From Methylomonas sp. (GTDB lineage Bacteria > Pseudomonadota > Gammaproteobacteria > Methylococcales > Methylomonadaceae), in the NCBI GenBank assembly GCA_002928965.1, contig PERU01000002.1, forward strand, positions 124,001-188,000: a stretch of DNA of 64,000 bases, written 5' to 3'. The position numbers and the translations under genes are program-made. The notes below the pieces were generated by a model. The model was not told the DNA's origin, did not search any database, and was given only the letters and a program-made list of their open reading frames with translations. Positions 8,940 to 17,227 of the stretch are shown piece after piece. How positions within the stretch are numbered: position 1 is the stretch's first letter; each line of letters opens with the position of its first letter.

Positions 8940-9955
8940 TTAAAGTACTCGAGCCGGTCGATTATCAGCGTTGGGATCAATTCGTTCGAGAATCTGATGT
9001 GGCTACTTTCTTTCATTTGTCAGCATGGCAACAGGTAATACAGCAAGCTTTTTCGCATAAAACCTATTACGTTTTTACCGAGCATGAAGGGCGCATATCT
9101 GGAATTTTGCCGTTGGTGCATATCAATAGTTTGTTATTTGGCAATACATTAATTTCCAATGCTTTTTGCGTATATGGCGGAATCGTTGCAAGTAATGTTG
9201 AAGCTTTTGAGGCTTTGAGAAATTACGCTCAATTACTGGCGCGTGAATTAGATGTCGATTGTCTTGAAATGCGCAATCGTCAGCAACAACATTTGGATTG
9301 GCCGCACAAGCAGCTCTACGTGATATTTCGTAAAGAACTGGATGCGGACCATGAGAAAAATATGGCTGCCATCCCCCGTAAACAACGGGCCATGGTGCGA
9401 GCAGGCATAAAGGCGGGTTTATCCAGTGTGGTCGAAAGTTCTATAGATCGCTTTTATCAGGCTTACTCAGAAAGTGTGCGGAATTTGGGAACGCCGGTTT
9501 TTCCTAAACGTTTTTTTCAAGTCTTGAAACAAGTGTTTGCCGATGATTGCGAGATTTTGATAATAGAGCATGAAGGTCGATTGGTGGCTGGTGTAATGAG
9601 TTTTTACTATAAGGACGAAGTATTGCCCTATTATGGAGGCGGCAATGATTTAGCCCGTGATTTGAAAGGCAATGATTTTATGTACTGGGAAGTCATGCGC
9701 CGCGCTGTTGATAGAGGCTGTAAAGTATTCGATTATGGGCGGAGCAAGGAAGGGACTGGATCATATCGTTTCAAAAAACATTGGGGATTCGAGCCACAGC
9801 CTTTGTATTATGAGATTGATTTGGTCAATGCCAAACAGATTCCGGAGATCAATCCGCTAAATCCAAAATATCAGATTTTTATTGCGGCTTGGAAGCGTCT
9901 TCCACTGTCAGTCAGCCATATTGTCGGGCCTTGGCTGGCTAAAGATTTGGGCTGA
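8936..9955 (+). CDS. FemAB-like XrtA-associated protein (GNAT fold)
   Basis: A protein of the FemAB/acetyltransferase superfamily linked to XrtA loci (TIGR03019 from memory). FemAB relatives transfer an amino acid or acyl group to an amine. The sequence has the family's paired GNAT-like halves, with the conserved segments IPRKQRAMVRAGIKAGL in the middle and DYGRSKEGTGSYRFKKHWG near residue 265. It begins by ATGA overlap with the deacetylase, fitting an order of reactions in which deacetylation frees an amine that is then re-decorated. Donor and acceptor cannot be told from sequence. Confidence 0.88.
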   Translation: MIKVLEPVDYQRWDQFVRESDVATFFHLSAWQQVIQQAFSHKTYYVFTEHEGRISGILPLVHINSLLFGNTLISNAFCVYGGIVASNVEAFEALRNYAQLLARELDVDCLEMRNRQQQHLDWPHKQLYVIFRKELDADHEKNMAAIPRKQRAMVRAGIKAGLSSVVESSIDRFYQAYSESVRNLGTPVFPKRFFQVLKQVFADDCEILIIEHEGRLVAGVMSFYYKDEVLPYYGGGNDLARDLKGNDFMYWEVMRRAVDRGCKVFDYGRSKEGTGSYRFKKHWGFEPQPLYYEIDLVNAKQIPEINPLNPKYQIFIAAWKRLPLSVSHIVGPWLAKDLG

Positions 9956-9961
9956 TGCGTT

Positions 9962-11152
9962 ATGAAAAAGCTGCTGTATTTAGTCCACCGTATTCCCTTC
10001 CCGCCAAACAAAGGCGACAAAATTCGTTCTTTTCATTTTCTTAAAGCCCTATCGGCAGAATATGAGATTTACCTGGGAACGTTTATTGACGATCCCGAAG
10101 ATAGGCAGTACGTTGATGCTTTGAAACCTTATTGTAAAGACTGCTTCTGTGTGGATTTACAGCCTAAATTGGCTAAATTACTTAGCCTTAGTGGTTTTTT
10201 GAGTAACCAAGCCTTAAGTTTGCCTTATTATCGAAGTCAAGCCCTGCAAGCTTGGGTCGATCAGGTAATTGACACTCATCATATCGATCAGGCGATGATT
10301 TTTTCTTCTCCCATGGCTCAATATTTAGTCAAGCATCCTCATGTGGATTTAGTGGCTGATTATGTCGATGTGGATTCTGACAAGTGGCAACAGTATTCCA
10401 AAAGCAAAAACTGGCCGGCGAGTTGGGTTTACGAGCGAGAGGCGCATAAATTGCTGGATTATGAAACCAATATGGCTGGGCGGGCAAAATCCACGTTATT
10501 TGTTTCTGAACAAGAATCTCGGCTTTTCAAGCATTTAGCTCCCTCTGTGGCTGAAAAAATTGATTATGTCAATAACGGCGTCGATACGGTTTTTTTTGAT
10601 CCCGCGTTGACTTACGAATCGCCATTTTCACCAACGGAAATGGCGATTGTGTTTACAGGTGCCATGGACTATTGGGCCAATGTGGATGCAGTAATCTGGT
10701 TTGCCCAGCAGGTATTTCCATTGGTAAAAAAACACTGTGCTGATGCCCGCTTTTACATTGTGGGCTCCAAGCCGACTAAACAAGTACTGCAGTTGGCAGA
10801 AGCAGATGATGCGATGATTGTTACCGGACGCGTGGATGATGTCAGGAATTATGTCGCGCATGCCGCTGTGGTGGTCGCACCCTTGCGAATTGCCAGGGGC
10901 ATCCAAAACAAAGTGCTGGAAGCCATGGCGATGGCTAAACCTGTCGTGGTGACACCTGCTGCAATGGAAGGTATCGATATGACAGAGACAATTCAAGTGG
11001 TTGTCGCTGAAGCGCCGAGTGAGTTTGCTGAGCAGGTTTGCAAATTCTTAAATGCATCTGATTCGATTGCGTTAGAGAATCGCCGTTATGTGCAGGCTGA
11101 ATTTAGCTGGCAACAGAATGGCAAACGCTTATGTGGAATTCTTGAGAGATGA
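9962..11152 (+). CDS. Glycosyltransferase, XrtA-associated family 1 (GT4-like)
   Basis: A GT-B glycosyltransferase of the group found at XrtA loci (TIGR03087 type from memory). It opens with LVHRIPFPPNKGDKIRSFH, a hallmark of this subfamily, and has the C-terminal nucleotide-sugar site with ARGIQNKVLEAMAMAKPVV, where the Glu is the usual GT4 donor-binding residue. It is cytoplasmic, adding a sugar to the lipid-linked intermediate. It starts 6 bp after the FemAB-like gene and overlaps the next glycosyltransferase by 4 bp. The transferred sugar is unknown. Confidence 0.9.
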   Translation: MKKLLYLVHRIPFPPNKGDKIRSFHFLKALSAEYEIYLGTFIDDPEDRQYVDALKPYCKDCFCVDLQPKLAKLLSLSGFLSNQALSLPYYRSQALQAWVDQVIDTHHIDQAMIFSSPMAQYLVKHPHVDLVADYVDVDSDKWQQYSKSKNWPASWVYEREAHKLLDYETNMAGRAKSTLFVSEQESRLFKHLAPSVAEKIDYVNNGVDTVFFDPALTYESPFSPTEMAIVFTGAMDYWANVDAVIWFAQQVFPLVKKHCADARFYIVGSKPTKQVLQLAEADDAMIVTGRVDDVRNYVAHAAVVVAPLRIARGIQNKVLEAMAMAKPVVVTPAAMEGIDMTETIQVVVAEAPSEFAEQVCKFLNASDSIALENRRYVQAEFSWQQNGKRLCGILER

Positions 11153-12291
11153 ATGTCGTAACCGAGCAGCCGCCTTTAATCGTACATATCATTTATCGTT
11201 TGGGTGTAGGCGGGCTAGAAAACGGCTTGGTTAATCTGATTAATCACATTCCTGTTGAACAGTATCGGCATGCGATTATCTGTTTGACTGACAGTACAGA
11301 CTTTAGCAAACGCATTCAGCGCAATGACGTTAATGTTTACGAAGTTCATAAAAGACCAGGGCATGACGCGCAATCTTTTGTAAAAGTTTTTAAACTGCTA
11401 AAACAACTCAAGCCAGATATCGTTCATACCCGTAATCTCGCTGCCATTGAATATCAAGTTTGTGCATTGCTAGCAGGTGTTCGGTTTCGAATTCAGGGTG
11501 AGCATGGTTGGGACGTGTTTGATCCCGATGGAAGTGTTGTCAAATATCGTCGGTTAAGATTTATTTTAGGTTTTGTAATTCACAGATTTATTCCATTATC
11601 CAAACAATTGCAGGATTATTTACAGTTTAAAGTGGGTATTGCTGAGGATAAAATCACACGTATTTGTAATGGTGTTGACACTAAACTGTTTTATCCTGCA
11701 GATACTGCTCGCCAAGCGTCAATGGGTTGCCCGTTGGACTTGAGCGATAAATTAGTCATTGGTACCGTTGGTCGCATGCATGGCGTTAAGGATCAATTGA
11801 CTTTAGTGAAAGCTTATATATTGGCTTGTCAACAGACTGCAGCGTTTACAGAAAAAGCAAGGTTGATATTGATTGGCGATGGACCTTTAAGGGAAATAGC
11901 AATTAAGCTACTTGAAGACTCTGGTTTAGCAGACAACGCTTGGTTACCGGGTGAGCGTAAAGACATTGCGCTCATCATGAGGAGTTTCGATGTGTTTGTG
12001 TTGCCATCAAAAGCAGAAGGGATATCCAATACCATTTTAGAGGCTATGGCCACTGGTTTGCCTGTTATAGCCACAAGGGTTGGAGGCAATCCTGAATTAA
12101 TTGTTGATAAAGTAACCGGCTTATTGGTTGAAAAAGAAAATGACACCGAAATGGCCGCAGCTATGCAGGATTTAGTTGCGGACGATTACAAACGCAAGCA
12201 ATTTGCAAGGGCGGCTTTGCAAAGGGCACAGCAGGAATTTTCAATCGATAACATGGTAGTGCGCTATTTAGCAGTATATGACAGGCATTAA
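11149..12291 (+). CDS. Glycosyltransferase, XrtA-associated family 2 (GT4)
   Basis: A second GT-B, GT4-family glycosyltransferase of XrtA loci (TIGR03088 type from memory). The N-terminus HIIYRLGVGGLENGLVNLI gives the acceptor-side glycine loop. The C-terminal half has VGRMHGVKDQLTLVKAY, then AEGISNTILEAMATGLPVIA with the donor-binding Glu and the VGGNPELI loop. ATGA overlap with the preceding gene implies translational coupling. Sugar specificity is not visible. Confidence 0.9.
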   Translation: MNVVTEQPPLIVHIIYRLGVGGLENGLVNLINHIPVEQYRHAIICLTDSTDFSKRIQRNDVNVYEVHKRPGHDAQSFVKVFKLLKQLKPDIVHTRNLAAIEYQVCALLAGVRFRIQGEHGWDVFDPDGSVVKYRRLRFILGFVIHRFIPLSKQLQDYLQFKVGIAEDKITRICNGVDTKLFYPADTARQASMGCPLDLSDKLVIGTVGRMHGVKDQLTLVKAYILACQQTAAFTEKARLILIGDGPLREIAIKLLEDSGLADNAWLPGERKDIALIMRSFDVFVLPSKAEGISNTILEAMATGLPVIATRVGGNPELIVDKVTGLLVEKENDTEMAAAMQDLVADDYKRKQFARAALQRAQQEFSIDNMVVRYLAVYDRH

Positions 12292-12312
12292 TTTGAACCC
12301 TAGGAAATCGAT

Positions 12313-14205
12313 ATGTGCGGCATAGTGGGTATTTTTGACATTCACGGTAAATCTGACATTGACCGTGAATTATTGAGTCGAATGAATGAATCACAATTTC
12401 ATCGCGGCCCCGACGAAGGTGGTCTGCATACCGAACCAGGTTTGGGATTTGGTCATCGTCGATTGTCTATTATTGATTTAACCAGCGGTCAACAACCGAT
12501 GCATAGCCAGGATGGCAATGTGGTACTGACGTATAACGGCGAGGTTTACAATTTTCCTGAATTGCGTGAAGAATTACAGTCGCTTGGCTACACATTCAAA
12601 ACCCATTGCGACACTGAAGTCATTCTATATGCTTGGCAAGCATGGGGCGAGGCTTGTGTTGAGAAATTACGCGGTATGTTTGCCTTTGCTATTTGGGATA
12701 GACAGCAGCAAGTCTTATTCTTGGCCAGGGATCGTTTAGGCGTAAAGCCATTGTTTTACGCACAATTATCGAATGGACATTTCATTTTTGGTTCCGAACT
12801 GAAAGCGCTGAAACAACATCCTTTATTACCTAAAACCATTGATCCGACTGCTATTGAAGATTATTTTGGATTTGGTTACATCCCCGACCCTAAAACCATT
12901 TACCAAGGCGTTTACAAATTAGAGCCAGGATATTGTTTAAGTATTCAATCAGGCCAGCAATCTTGGCAGCCACGTCAATATTGGGACGTTAAGTTTGAGG
13001 TAACTCAAGCTGGCGACATCAAAGATGTAGGTGAAGAACTCATCGAACGTTTGCGACAAGCCGTGAAAATTCGCATGGTAGCTGACGTACCATTGGGGGC
13101 ATTTTTGTCCGGTGGCGTGGATTCAAGTGCAGTAGTGGCCATGATGGCGGGTTTGTCGCCGGACCCTGTTAATACGTGTTCCATCTCTTTTGGGGATCCC
13201 AAATTCAACGAATCTGCATTTGCAGCCCAAGTCGCAGAGCGTTATCACACGGCTCATCGCGTTGAACAAGTTGACCCTGATGATTTTAGTTTGATTGATC
13301 AATTATCTAGCTTATACGATGAGCCTTATGCTGATAGCTCGGCATTGCCTACCTACCGTGTTTGCGAATTGGCCAAAAAACAAGTCACGGTAGTGCTATC
13401 CGGTGACGGCGGTGATGAAAACCTAGCGGGTTACCGTCGACATCGCTGGCATACCTACGAAGATCGGATGCGAGCTTTACTGCCGGATGTTGTGCGCGTA
13501 CCGTTATTTTCGACACTGGGTCGGCTGTATCCCAAACTGGACTGGGCGCCCAAGTTTTTGCGGGCTAAATCAACTTTGGAATCGATTGGTCGTGATTCAA
13601 TGGCAGGCTATTTCCATAGTGTGTCTATTATGTCGAACGAGATGCGTGATCAACTGTTTAGTGACGGGCTAAAAAGTCAATTGCAAGGTTATCAGGCCAT
13701 TGAGGTATTTAAGCGCTATAAAGATAAAGCCCCTAAAGATGCATTGTCTATGGTGCAATATCTGGATTTAAAAACCTATCTGCCGGGTGATATCCTCACC
13801 AAAGTGGATAGGGCTAGTATGGCGCATGCCCTGGAAGTCAGGGTGCCGTTGTTGGATCATAAACTGGTGGAATGGATGGCGACATTGCCGCCGGATTTAA
13901 AGCTTAACGGGCGAGAAGGTAAGTTTGTGTTCAAGAAATCGCTGGAATCTTATTTGCCTAACGACATTCTATACCGGCCGAAAATGGGTTTTGCCGTGCC
14001 GCTGAGTAGCTGGTTCAGAGGGCCTTTAAAACAACGTGTGCAGGAAGCTTTGTTAGGGGATACACTGAAAAAAACCGGCTGGTTCAAGCAAGACTTTTTA
14101 CAGCACATTGTCACTCAGCATCAAGCCGGATTGCGCGACTACAGTGCGCCAATTTGGTCGTTGTTGATGTTTGAGGCTTTTTTGAGAAACAATCTTGATG
14201 CGTAA
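12313..14205 (+). CDS. Asparagine-synthetase-like amidotransferase 1, XrtA-associated
   Basis: A glutamine-dependent amidotransferase of the AsnB family. The N-terminal Ntn glutaminase is complete: Cys2 is directly after Met (MCGIVGIFD), with HRGPDEGG and YNGEVYN. The synthetase half has the PPi loop SGGVDSS (266-272) and the GDGGDENLAGYRRHR segment. XrtA loci carry a special AsnB paralogue (TIGR03108 from memory), presumed to amidate a sugar carboxyl or similar group rather than make free asparagine. It starts 21 bp after the glycosyltransferase and closes the first tight gene run. Compare the gene at 20884, which lacks Cys2. Confidence 0.93.
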   Translation: MCGIVGIFDIHGKSDIDRELLSRMNESQFHRGPDEGGLHTEPGLGFGHRRLSIIDLTSGQQPMHSQDGNVVLTYNGEVYNFPELREELQSLGYTFKTHCDTEVILYAWQAWGEACVEKLRGMFAFAIWDRQQQVLFLARDRLGVKPLFYAQLSNGHFIFGSELKALKQHPLLPKTIDPTAIEDYFGFGYIPDPKTIYQGVYKLEPGYCLSIQSGQQSWQPRQYWDVKFEVTQAGDIKDVGEELIERLRQAVKIRMVADVPLGAFLSGGVDSSAVVAMMAGLSPDPVNTCSISFGDPKFNESAFAAQVAERYHTAHRVEQVDPDDFSLIDQLSSLYDEPYADSSALPTYRVCELAKKQVTVVLSGDGGDENLAGYRRHRWHTYEDRMRALLPDVVRVPLFSTLGRLYPKLDWAPKFLRAKSTLESIGRDSMAGYFHSVSIMSNEMRDQLFSDGLKSQLQGYQAIEVFKRYKDKAPKDALSMVQYLDLKTYLPGDILTKVDRASMAHALEVRVPLLDHKLVEWMATLPPDLKLNGREGKFVFKKSLESYLPNDILYRPKMGFAVPLSSWFRGPLKQRVQEALLGDTLKKTGWFKQDFLQHIVTQHQAGLRDYSAPIWSLLMFEAFLRNNLDA

Positions 14206-14270
14206 GTTTTTTCTTTGGCTTACCTTGTACAATCGTGCAATGGACATTTAGTCCGAAATTGTTTAGATTG

Positions 14271-14282
14271 TGAACTAGTTCA
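14271..14282. promoter_or_regulatory. 12-bp perfect palindrome upstream of the twin-arginine protein gene
   Basis: TGAACTAGTTCA is a perfect palindrome 21 bp before the ATG at 14304, between the end of the amidotransferase gene and an AGGGAG ribosome-binding site. Its 11-bp core TGAACTAGTTC recurs at 15196-15206, at the start of the HprK-related kinase gene. It could be an operator; nothing in the sequence names a regulator. Confidence 0.35.
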
Positions 14283-14303
14283 AATATATTAGGGAGATTC
14301 GTA

Positions 14304-14909
14304 ATGAATGTAAAAGACAGCAAGATAGTTGAGTCGGACGAAAGCCAAAATATTAGACAGCCAATGGATAAATCCCGGCGGTCGTTTGCCAAGAAAAGTG
14401 CGGCTATCGCGCCTGTCATTATGACATTGGCTAACCGCTCGGCATGGGGTGGGACAAATATGTGTTCTCAGTCAGGATTTCAGTCGTTCGCTGCCCCCGG
14501 GGCAGTGCTTTCTAATGTGGCTCATGTCAAAAATACCAATTGGAAAACACCCGCCGCTTGGGCTAATGAACCTAGCTGGCCACAAGCATCTGGATTAGGA
14601 CAAGCGACTTTGAAGTCGAACAATTTTGAGTCACCATTATGGAATGGACAGAAATTATTAAGACAAGTTAAAGATTTTGAATCTTTGAATAAGATAATTG
14701 TTTTACGTCAAACTTTTAACGGAAATACTAATACTAATACTGTAACCGTGCTAGCTGCATTATCTTTATCTTCGAGCGATCAAGAAAAATTAAAGGCATT
14801 TCAAATTGCAACGGTTTTAAACAATGCCGTTTCTCCAGTACCTAGTTATTTTTTAACAAGTACTGTAACTTTGTCAGAGTTTCAAACGTTTTATGCTAAC
14901 TGTGTTTAA
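14304..14909 (+). CDS. Hypothetical secreted protein with twin-arginine-like leader
   Basis: I do not recognise a named function. The 201-residue protein has a polar N-terminus, then SRRSFAKKSAAIAPVIMTLA (about residues 24-43) followed by NRSAWGG, which resembles a twin-arginine (Tat) export signal with Arg25-Arg26. The mature part has only two cysteines, Cys54 (TNMCSQSGF) and Cys200 (ANCV at the C-terminus), and a Trp-rich stretch at 80-92 (WKTPAAWANEPSW). There is no PEP-CTERM anchor. The start is well supported by AGGGAG 7-8 bp upstream of ATG 14304. It is immediately followed by PqqD-like, HprK-like and nucleotidyltransferase genes, and small Tat-leader proteins in this position suggest it is the substrate of that cassette. 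That role is inference. Confidence 0.75.
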   Translation: MNVKDSKIVESDESQNIRQPMDKSRRSFAKKSAAIAPVIMTLANRSAWGGTNMCSQSGFQSFAAPGAVLSNVAHVKNTNWKTPAAWANEPSWPQASGLGQATLKSNNFESPLWNGQKLLRQVKDFESLNKIIVLRQTFNGNTNTNTVTVLAALSLSSSDQEKLKAFQIATVLNNAVSPVPSYFLTSTVTLSEFQTFYANCV

Positions 14910-14919
14910 ACGTATGTAG

Positions 14920-15180
14920 ATGGTGAATTATAAATTACAAAAATTTATTTCAGTTGCTGTTTGGGATAATGAGATTACTATACTTCATGAACTGTCTGGT
15001 GATACTTATTTCTATACCGGTTTAGAGCAAAAAATTTTATCTTTATTATTGCAAAATAAGTCCCTTTCAAAGGCTCAATTAGTGACGATGTCTCATGATA
15101 CCTCTATGACTAAAGTTGAGTGGATTGACTATATTGACTCAGCCATTGAGTCTTTCGTTAAAAATGACCTGCTGATTTAG
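14920..15180 (+). CDS. PqqD-like protein of the HPr-rel-A type (RRE fold)
   Basis: An 86-residue PqqD-family protein. PqqD proteins are small winged-helix peptide-binding modules (RiPP recognition elements) that present a leader peptide to an enzyme. The beta hairpin followed by helices is readable in ISVAVWDNEITILHELSGDTYFYTGLEQKIL, here quoted in two overlapping halves: ISVAVWDNEITILHELSGD and TYFYTGLEQKIL. The small size and position between a Tat-leader protein and an HprK-related kinase match the PqqD branch of the HPr-rel-A system (TIGR04353 from memory). ATG 14920 lies 11 bp after the previous stop. The gene ends in TAG at 15178-15180, right against the kinase reading frame. Confidence 0.75.
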   Translation: MVNYKLQKFISVAVWDNEITILHELSGDTYFYTGLEQKILSLLLQNKSLSKAQLVTMSHDTSMTKVEWIDYIDSAIESFVKNDLLI

Positions 15181-15190
15181 AGGTGCCATT

Positions 15191-16114
15191 ATTAATGAAC
15201 TAGTTCCGGTAATTAGTCAGGTTAAAAATGCATTAGATTCTGGGTTAATTGTACATTCTGGGCCTTTTAATTTTTGTGTTAAAAGTAGTATTTCTTCAGT
15301 TGCCGAGAATATAGTTTGCCTATACAGTGAGTCTATAGATTTAGATCAATTAGCCTGCTATCCCTTTGTGGATTTTCACATTACTCTCGATACGCCTAAT
15401 ATTCTGCGGAGATTAATTCATCAGCAGGTTCAGTTTTATCTGGATAATCAGATTGTTTTTAATCCATTTCCTTTGCGCCATGCTACCGCCATGCTCGAAT
15501 GGGGCATGAATTGGTGTGTCTCCACTCAAATTCACACTTTTCTGATTATTCATGCTGCTGTCGTAGAGAAAAATGGATTTGCTGCTGTGCTTCCTGCACC
15601 CCCTGGTTCGGGAAAAAGCACGCTCTGTGCAAGTCTGGTTCAGGAAGGCTGGAGACTGCTGTCGGATGAATTGACTCTGATCAATCTCACGACTGCCGAG
15701 GCTGTACCTGTGCCACGGCCAATCGGCTTGAAAAACCAATCTATAGACATTATCCGACAACGTTATCCGCAAGCGGTGTTTGGGGTGTTGTCGTCCGATA
15801 CTTTGAAAGGCAGTGTTTGCCATTTAAAACCACCGATGCAAAGCATACAAAAACAAATCATTGAATGCCCAATTGGCTGGATTGTTTTTCCAAAGTATGA
15901 AGCCGATGCAGCTACTGAATTACTGCCAAAGTCCAAAGGGCAAGCTTTTATGGAAGTCGCCAATAATGCTTTTAATTACAGCGTCTTGGGTGTGGATGGG
16001 TTCGAGATACTGAAAAAAGTAGTCGATCGGGCGGATTGTTATAGCTTTAAATATAGCAACCTTGATGAGGCGATTGCGGTATTTAATCAATTGGAAGCGC
16101 CGCGTGAAGTCTAG
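15191..16114 (+). CDS. HprK-related kinase A, with a probable non-canonical (ATT) start
   Basis: A P-loop kinase related to HPr kinase/phosphorylase: PAPPGSGKSTLCASL is the P-loop (about residues 136-150 counted from ATT 15191) and LLSDELTLI the HprK-type acidic motif. The first ATG/GTG/TTG in frame is GTG 15368, but the frame is open from 15176. The upstream 59 codons read as a sensible N-terminal domain (NALDSGLIVHSGPFNFCVKS) that fits the family's usual start, so the true gene begins earlier. ATT 15191, 5 bp after GAGGTG (15180-15185), is the best site; ATT 15188 or a +1 shift out of the pqqD-like frame are alternatives. Target probably the cassette's protein or a sugar; unknown. It overlaps the next gene by 11 bp. 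Confidence 0.8.
   Translation: MNELVPVISQVKNALDSGLIVHSGPFNFCVKSSISSVAENIVCLYSESIDLDQLACYPFVDFHITLDTPNILRRLIHQQVQFYLDNQIVFNPFPLRHATAMLEWGMNWCVSTQIHTFLIIHAAVVEKNGFAAVLPAPPGSGKSTLCASLVQEGWRLLSDELTLINLTTAEAVPVPRPIGLKNQSIDIIRQRYPQAVFGVLSSDTLKGSVCHLKPPMQSIQKQIIECPIGWIVFPKYEADAATELLPKSKGQAFMEVANNAFNYSVLGVDGFEILKKVVDRADCYSFKYSNLDEAIAVFNQLEAPREV
15196..15206. promoter_or_regulatory. Second copy of the TGAACTAGTTC palindromic core
   Basis: GAACTAGTTC (15197-15206) is a perfect 10-bp palindrome inside the first codons of the HprK-related kinase. With the preceding T it repeats 11 bp of the 14271-14282 site about 925 bp upstream. Recurrence of the same palindrome at two gene starts of one cassette is suggestive, but two sites could be chance. 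Confidence 0.3.
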
Positions 16115-17189
16115 CTGGCCTCTATTGATTACGGTGTTGCGCAAGGAAAAAGGCTTTGACTCATTATCTTTGCCAGAATGGGATTTGTTGCTGCGTCAAG
16201 CCCGGCGTTGTCAGTTGGTCGGTCATTTATTTTATCGGCTTGAAGCATTGGATTTACTCGCTACAACCCCAGTTGGGCCTCTCAGACATCTGCAATCGGC
16301 TAAAGTCCAGACATCCAAACAACTTCGAGATTTTTTATGGGAAGTGGGAAAGCTTGTACAGGCCTTTTCCAACACAGGCTGCGCATTATTACTATTGAAA
16401 GGCGGTGCGTATGCGATAGCAGAGTTGGCTCCGCACAAAGGCCGCTTGTTTTCTGACATAGATTTACTAGTGCCTTTTGAGGTGATCAACGACATTGAAC
16501 GGTCTTTGTTGATTCATGGTTGGTTGCCTGAAACTACTGCCGATTACGACCAGCAATACTACCGCCACTGGATGCATGAAATTCCGCCGTTACAGCATGT
16601 TAAACGTGGCAGTGTGGTCGATTTACACCACAATATCCTGCCCAGAACCGCCAAAGCCTGTCCGGATCCGACATTATTGCTTGAAGCAGCCGTTGAGTTG
16701 CAGGGCGAGCATCAGGGGATAAAAGTACTGTCTCCGCTGGATAGAATCATCCACAGCGCTACGCATTTATTCTATGAAGGTGAATTTGATAAGGGGTTAC
16801 GTGATTTGGTAGATTTGGACGGATTGATTGCAGAATTGGGTGCAGAAGCCCGCTTGCAATTGGTTGACCGAGCACAACAGATCGGGTTGCAGCGTCCTGT
16901 CTATTACGCTTTGCGTTATCTAAGTCTGATCCTCAACACAAAAGGGCTTGAAGACGCCATGCATAAAATGCAAGTTTTGGGTTTTGTGCCAAACTATATC
17001 AAGCTGATGGATGGTTTATTCCTGAGAGCCTTAATGCCGGATCATTTGAGCTGTGATGACGGATTTACCGCCCTTGCACGTTGGTTGCTGTATGTACGTT
17101 CGCATTGGTTAAAAATGCCATTGCACTTACTTATTCCGCATTTAACTAGAAAGCTTTGGATGCGCGTGACAGGCCAGGAACAACATTAA
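16104..17189 (+). CDS. Nucleotidyltransferase-family protein of the HPr-rel-A cassette
   Basis: A member of the large NTP_transf_5/fukutin-like nucleotidyltransferase group (PF14907 type). The active-site pattern is visible as LLLKGGAYAIAELAP followed by RLFSDIDLLVPF, with the two metal-binding Asp of the DxD in SDIDLLV (about residues 117-123), and later VVDLHHNILPR. The frame opens at TTG 16062, but GTG 16104 has GGAAG at a good distance and overlaps the kinase stop by 11 bp, so I take it as the start (361 residues). HprK-related kinase, PqqD-like and this enzyme usually travel together; relatives also sit in lasso-peptide clusters. Substrate unknown. Confidence 0.82.
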   Translation: MKSSWPLLITVLRKEKGFDSLSLPEWDLLLRQARRCQLVGHLFYRLEALDLLATTPVGPLRHLQSAKVQTSKQLRDFLWEVGKLVQAFSNTGCALLLLKGGAYAIAELAPHKGRLFSDIDLLVPFEVINDIERSLLIHGWLPETTADYDQQYYRHWMHEIPPLQHVKRGSVVDLHHNILPRTAKACPDPTLLLEAAVELQGEHQGIKVLSPLDRIIHSATHLFYEGEFDKGLRDLVDLDGLIAELGAEARLQLVDRAQQIGLQRPVYYALRYLSLILNTKGLEDAMHKMQVLGFVPNYIKLMDGLFLRALMPDHLSCDDGFTALARWLLYVRSHWLKMPLHLLIPHLTRKLWMRVTGQEQH

Positions 17190-17227
17190 TTTATCGGTAG
17201 ATATTTTAAGACTGAACTTATCAACAC

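Noticed and set aside
10628-10996. 122-codon minus-strand open frame inside the glycosyltransferase gene
   Set aside because: Lies wholly within a well-supported plus-strand gene; His/Cys-rich shadow translation without family features.
14304-14909. Twin-arginine protein as a PEP-CTERM substrate of XrtA
   Set aside because: Its C-terminus (TFYANCV) lacks the PEP motif, hydrophobic helix and basic tail.
15195-15203. ATG at 15195 as the kinase start
   Set aside because: Out of frame with the kinase and followed by a stop after two codons (ATG AAC TAG).
15413-15823. 136-codon minus-strand open frame opposite the HprK-related kinase
   Set aside because: Covers the conserved P-loop region of the plus-strand gene and shows no domain of its own.
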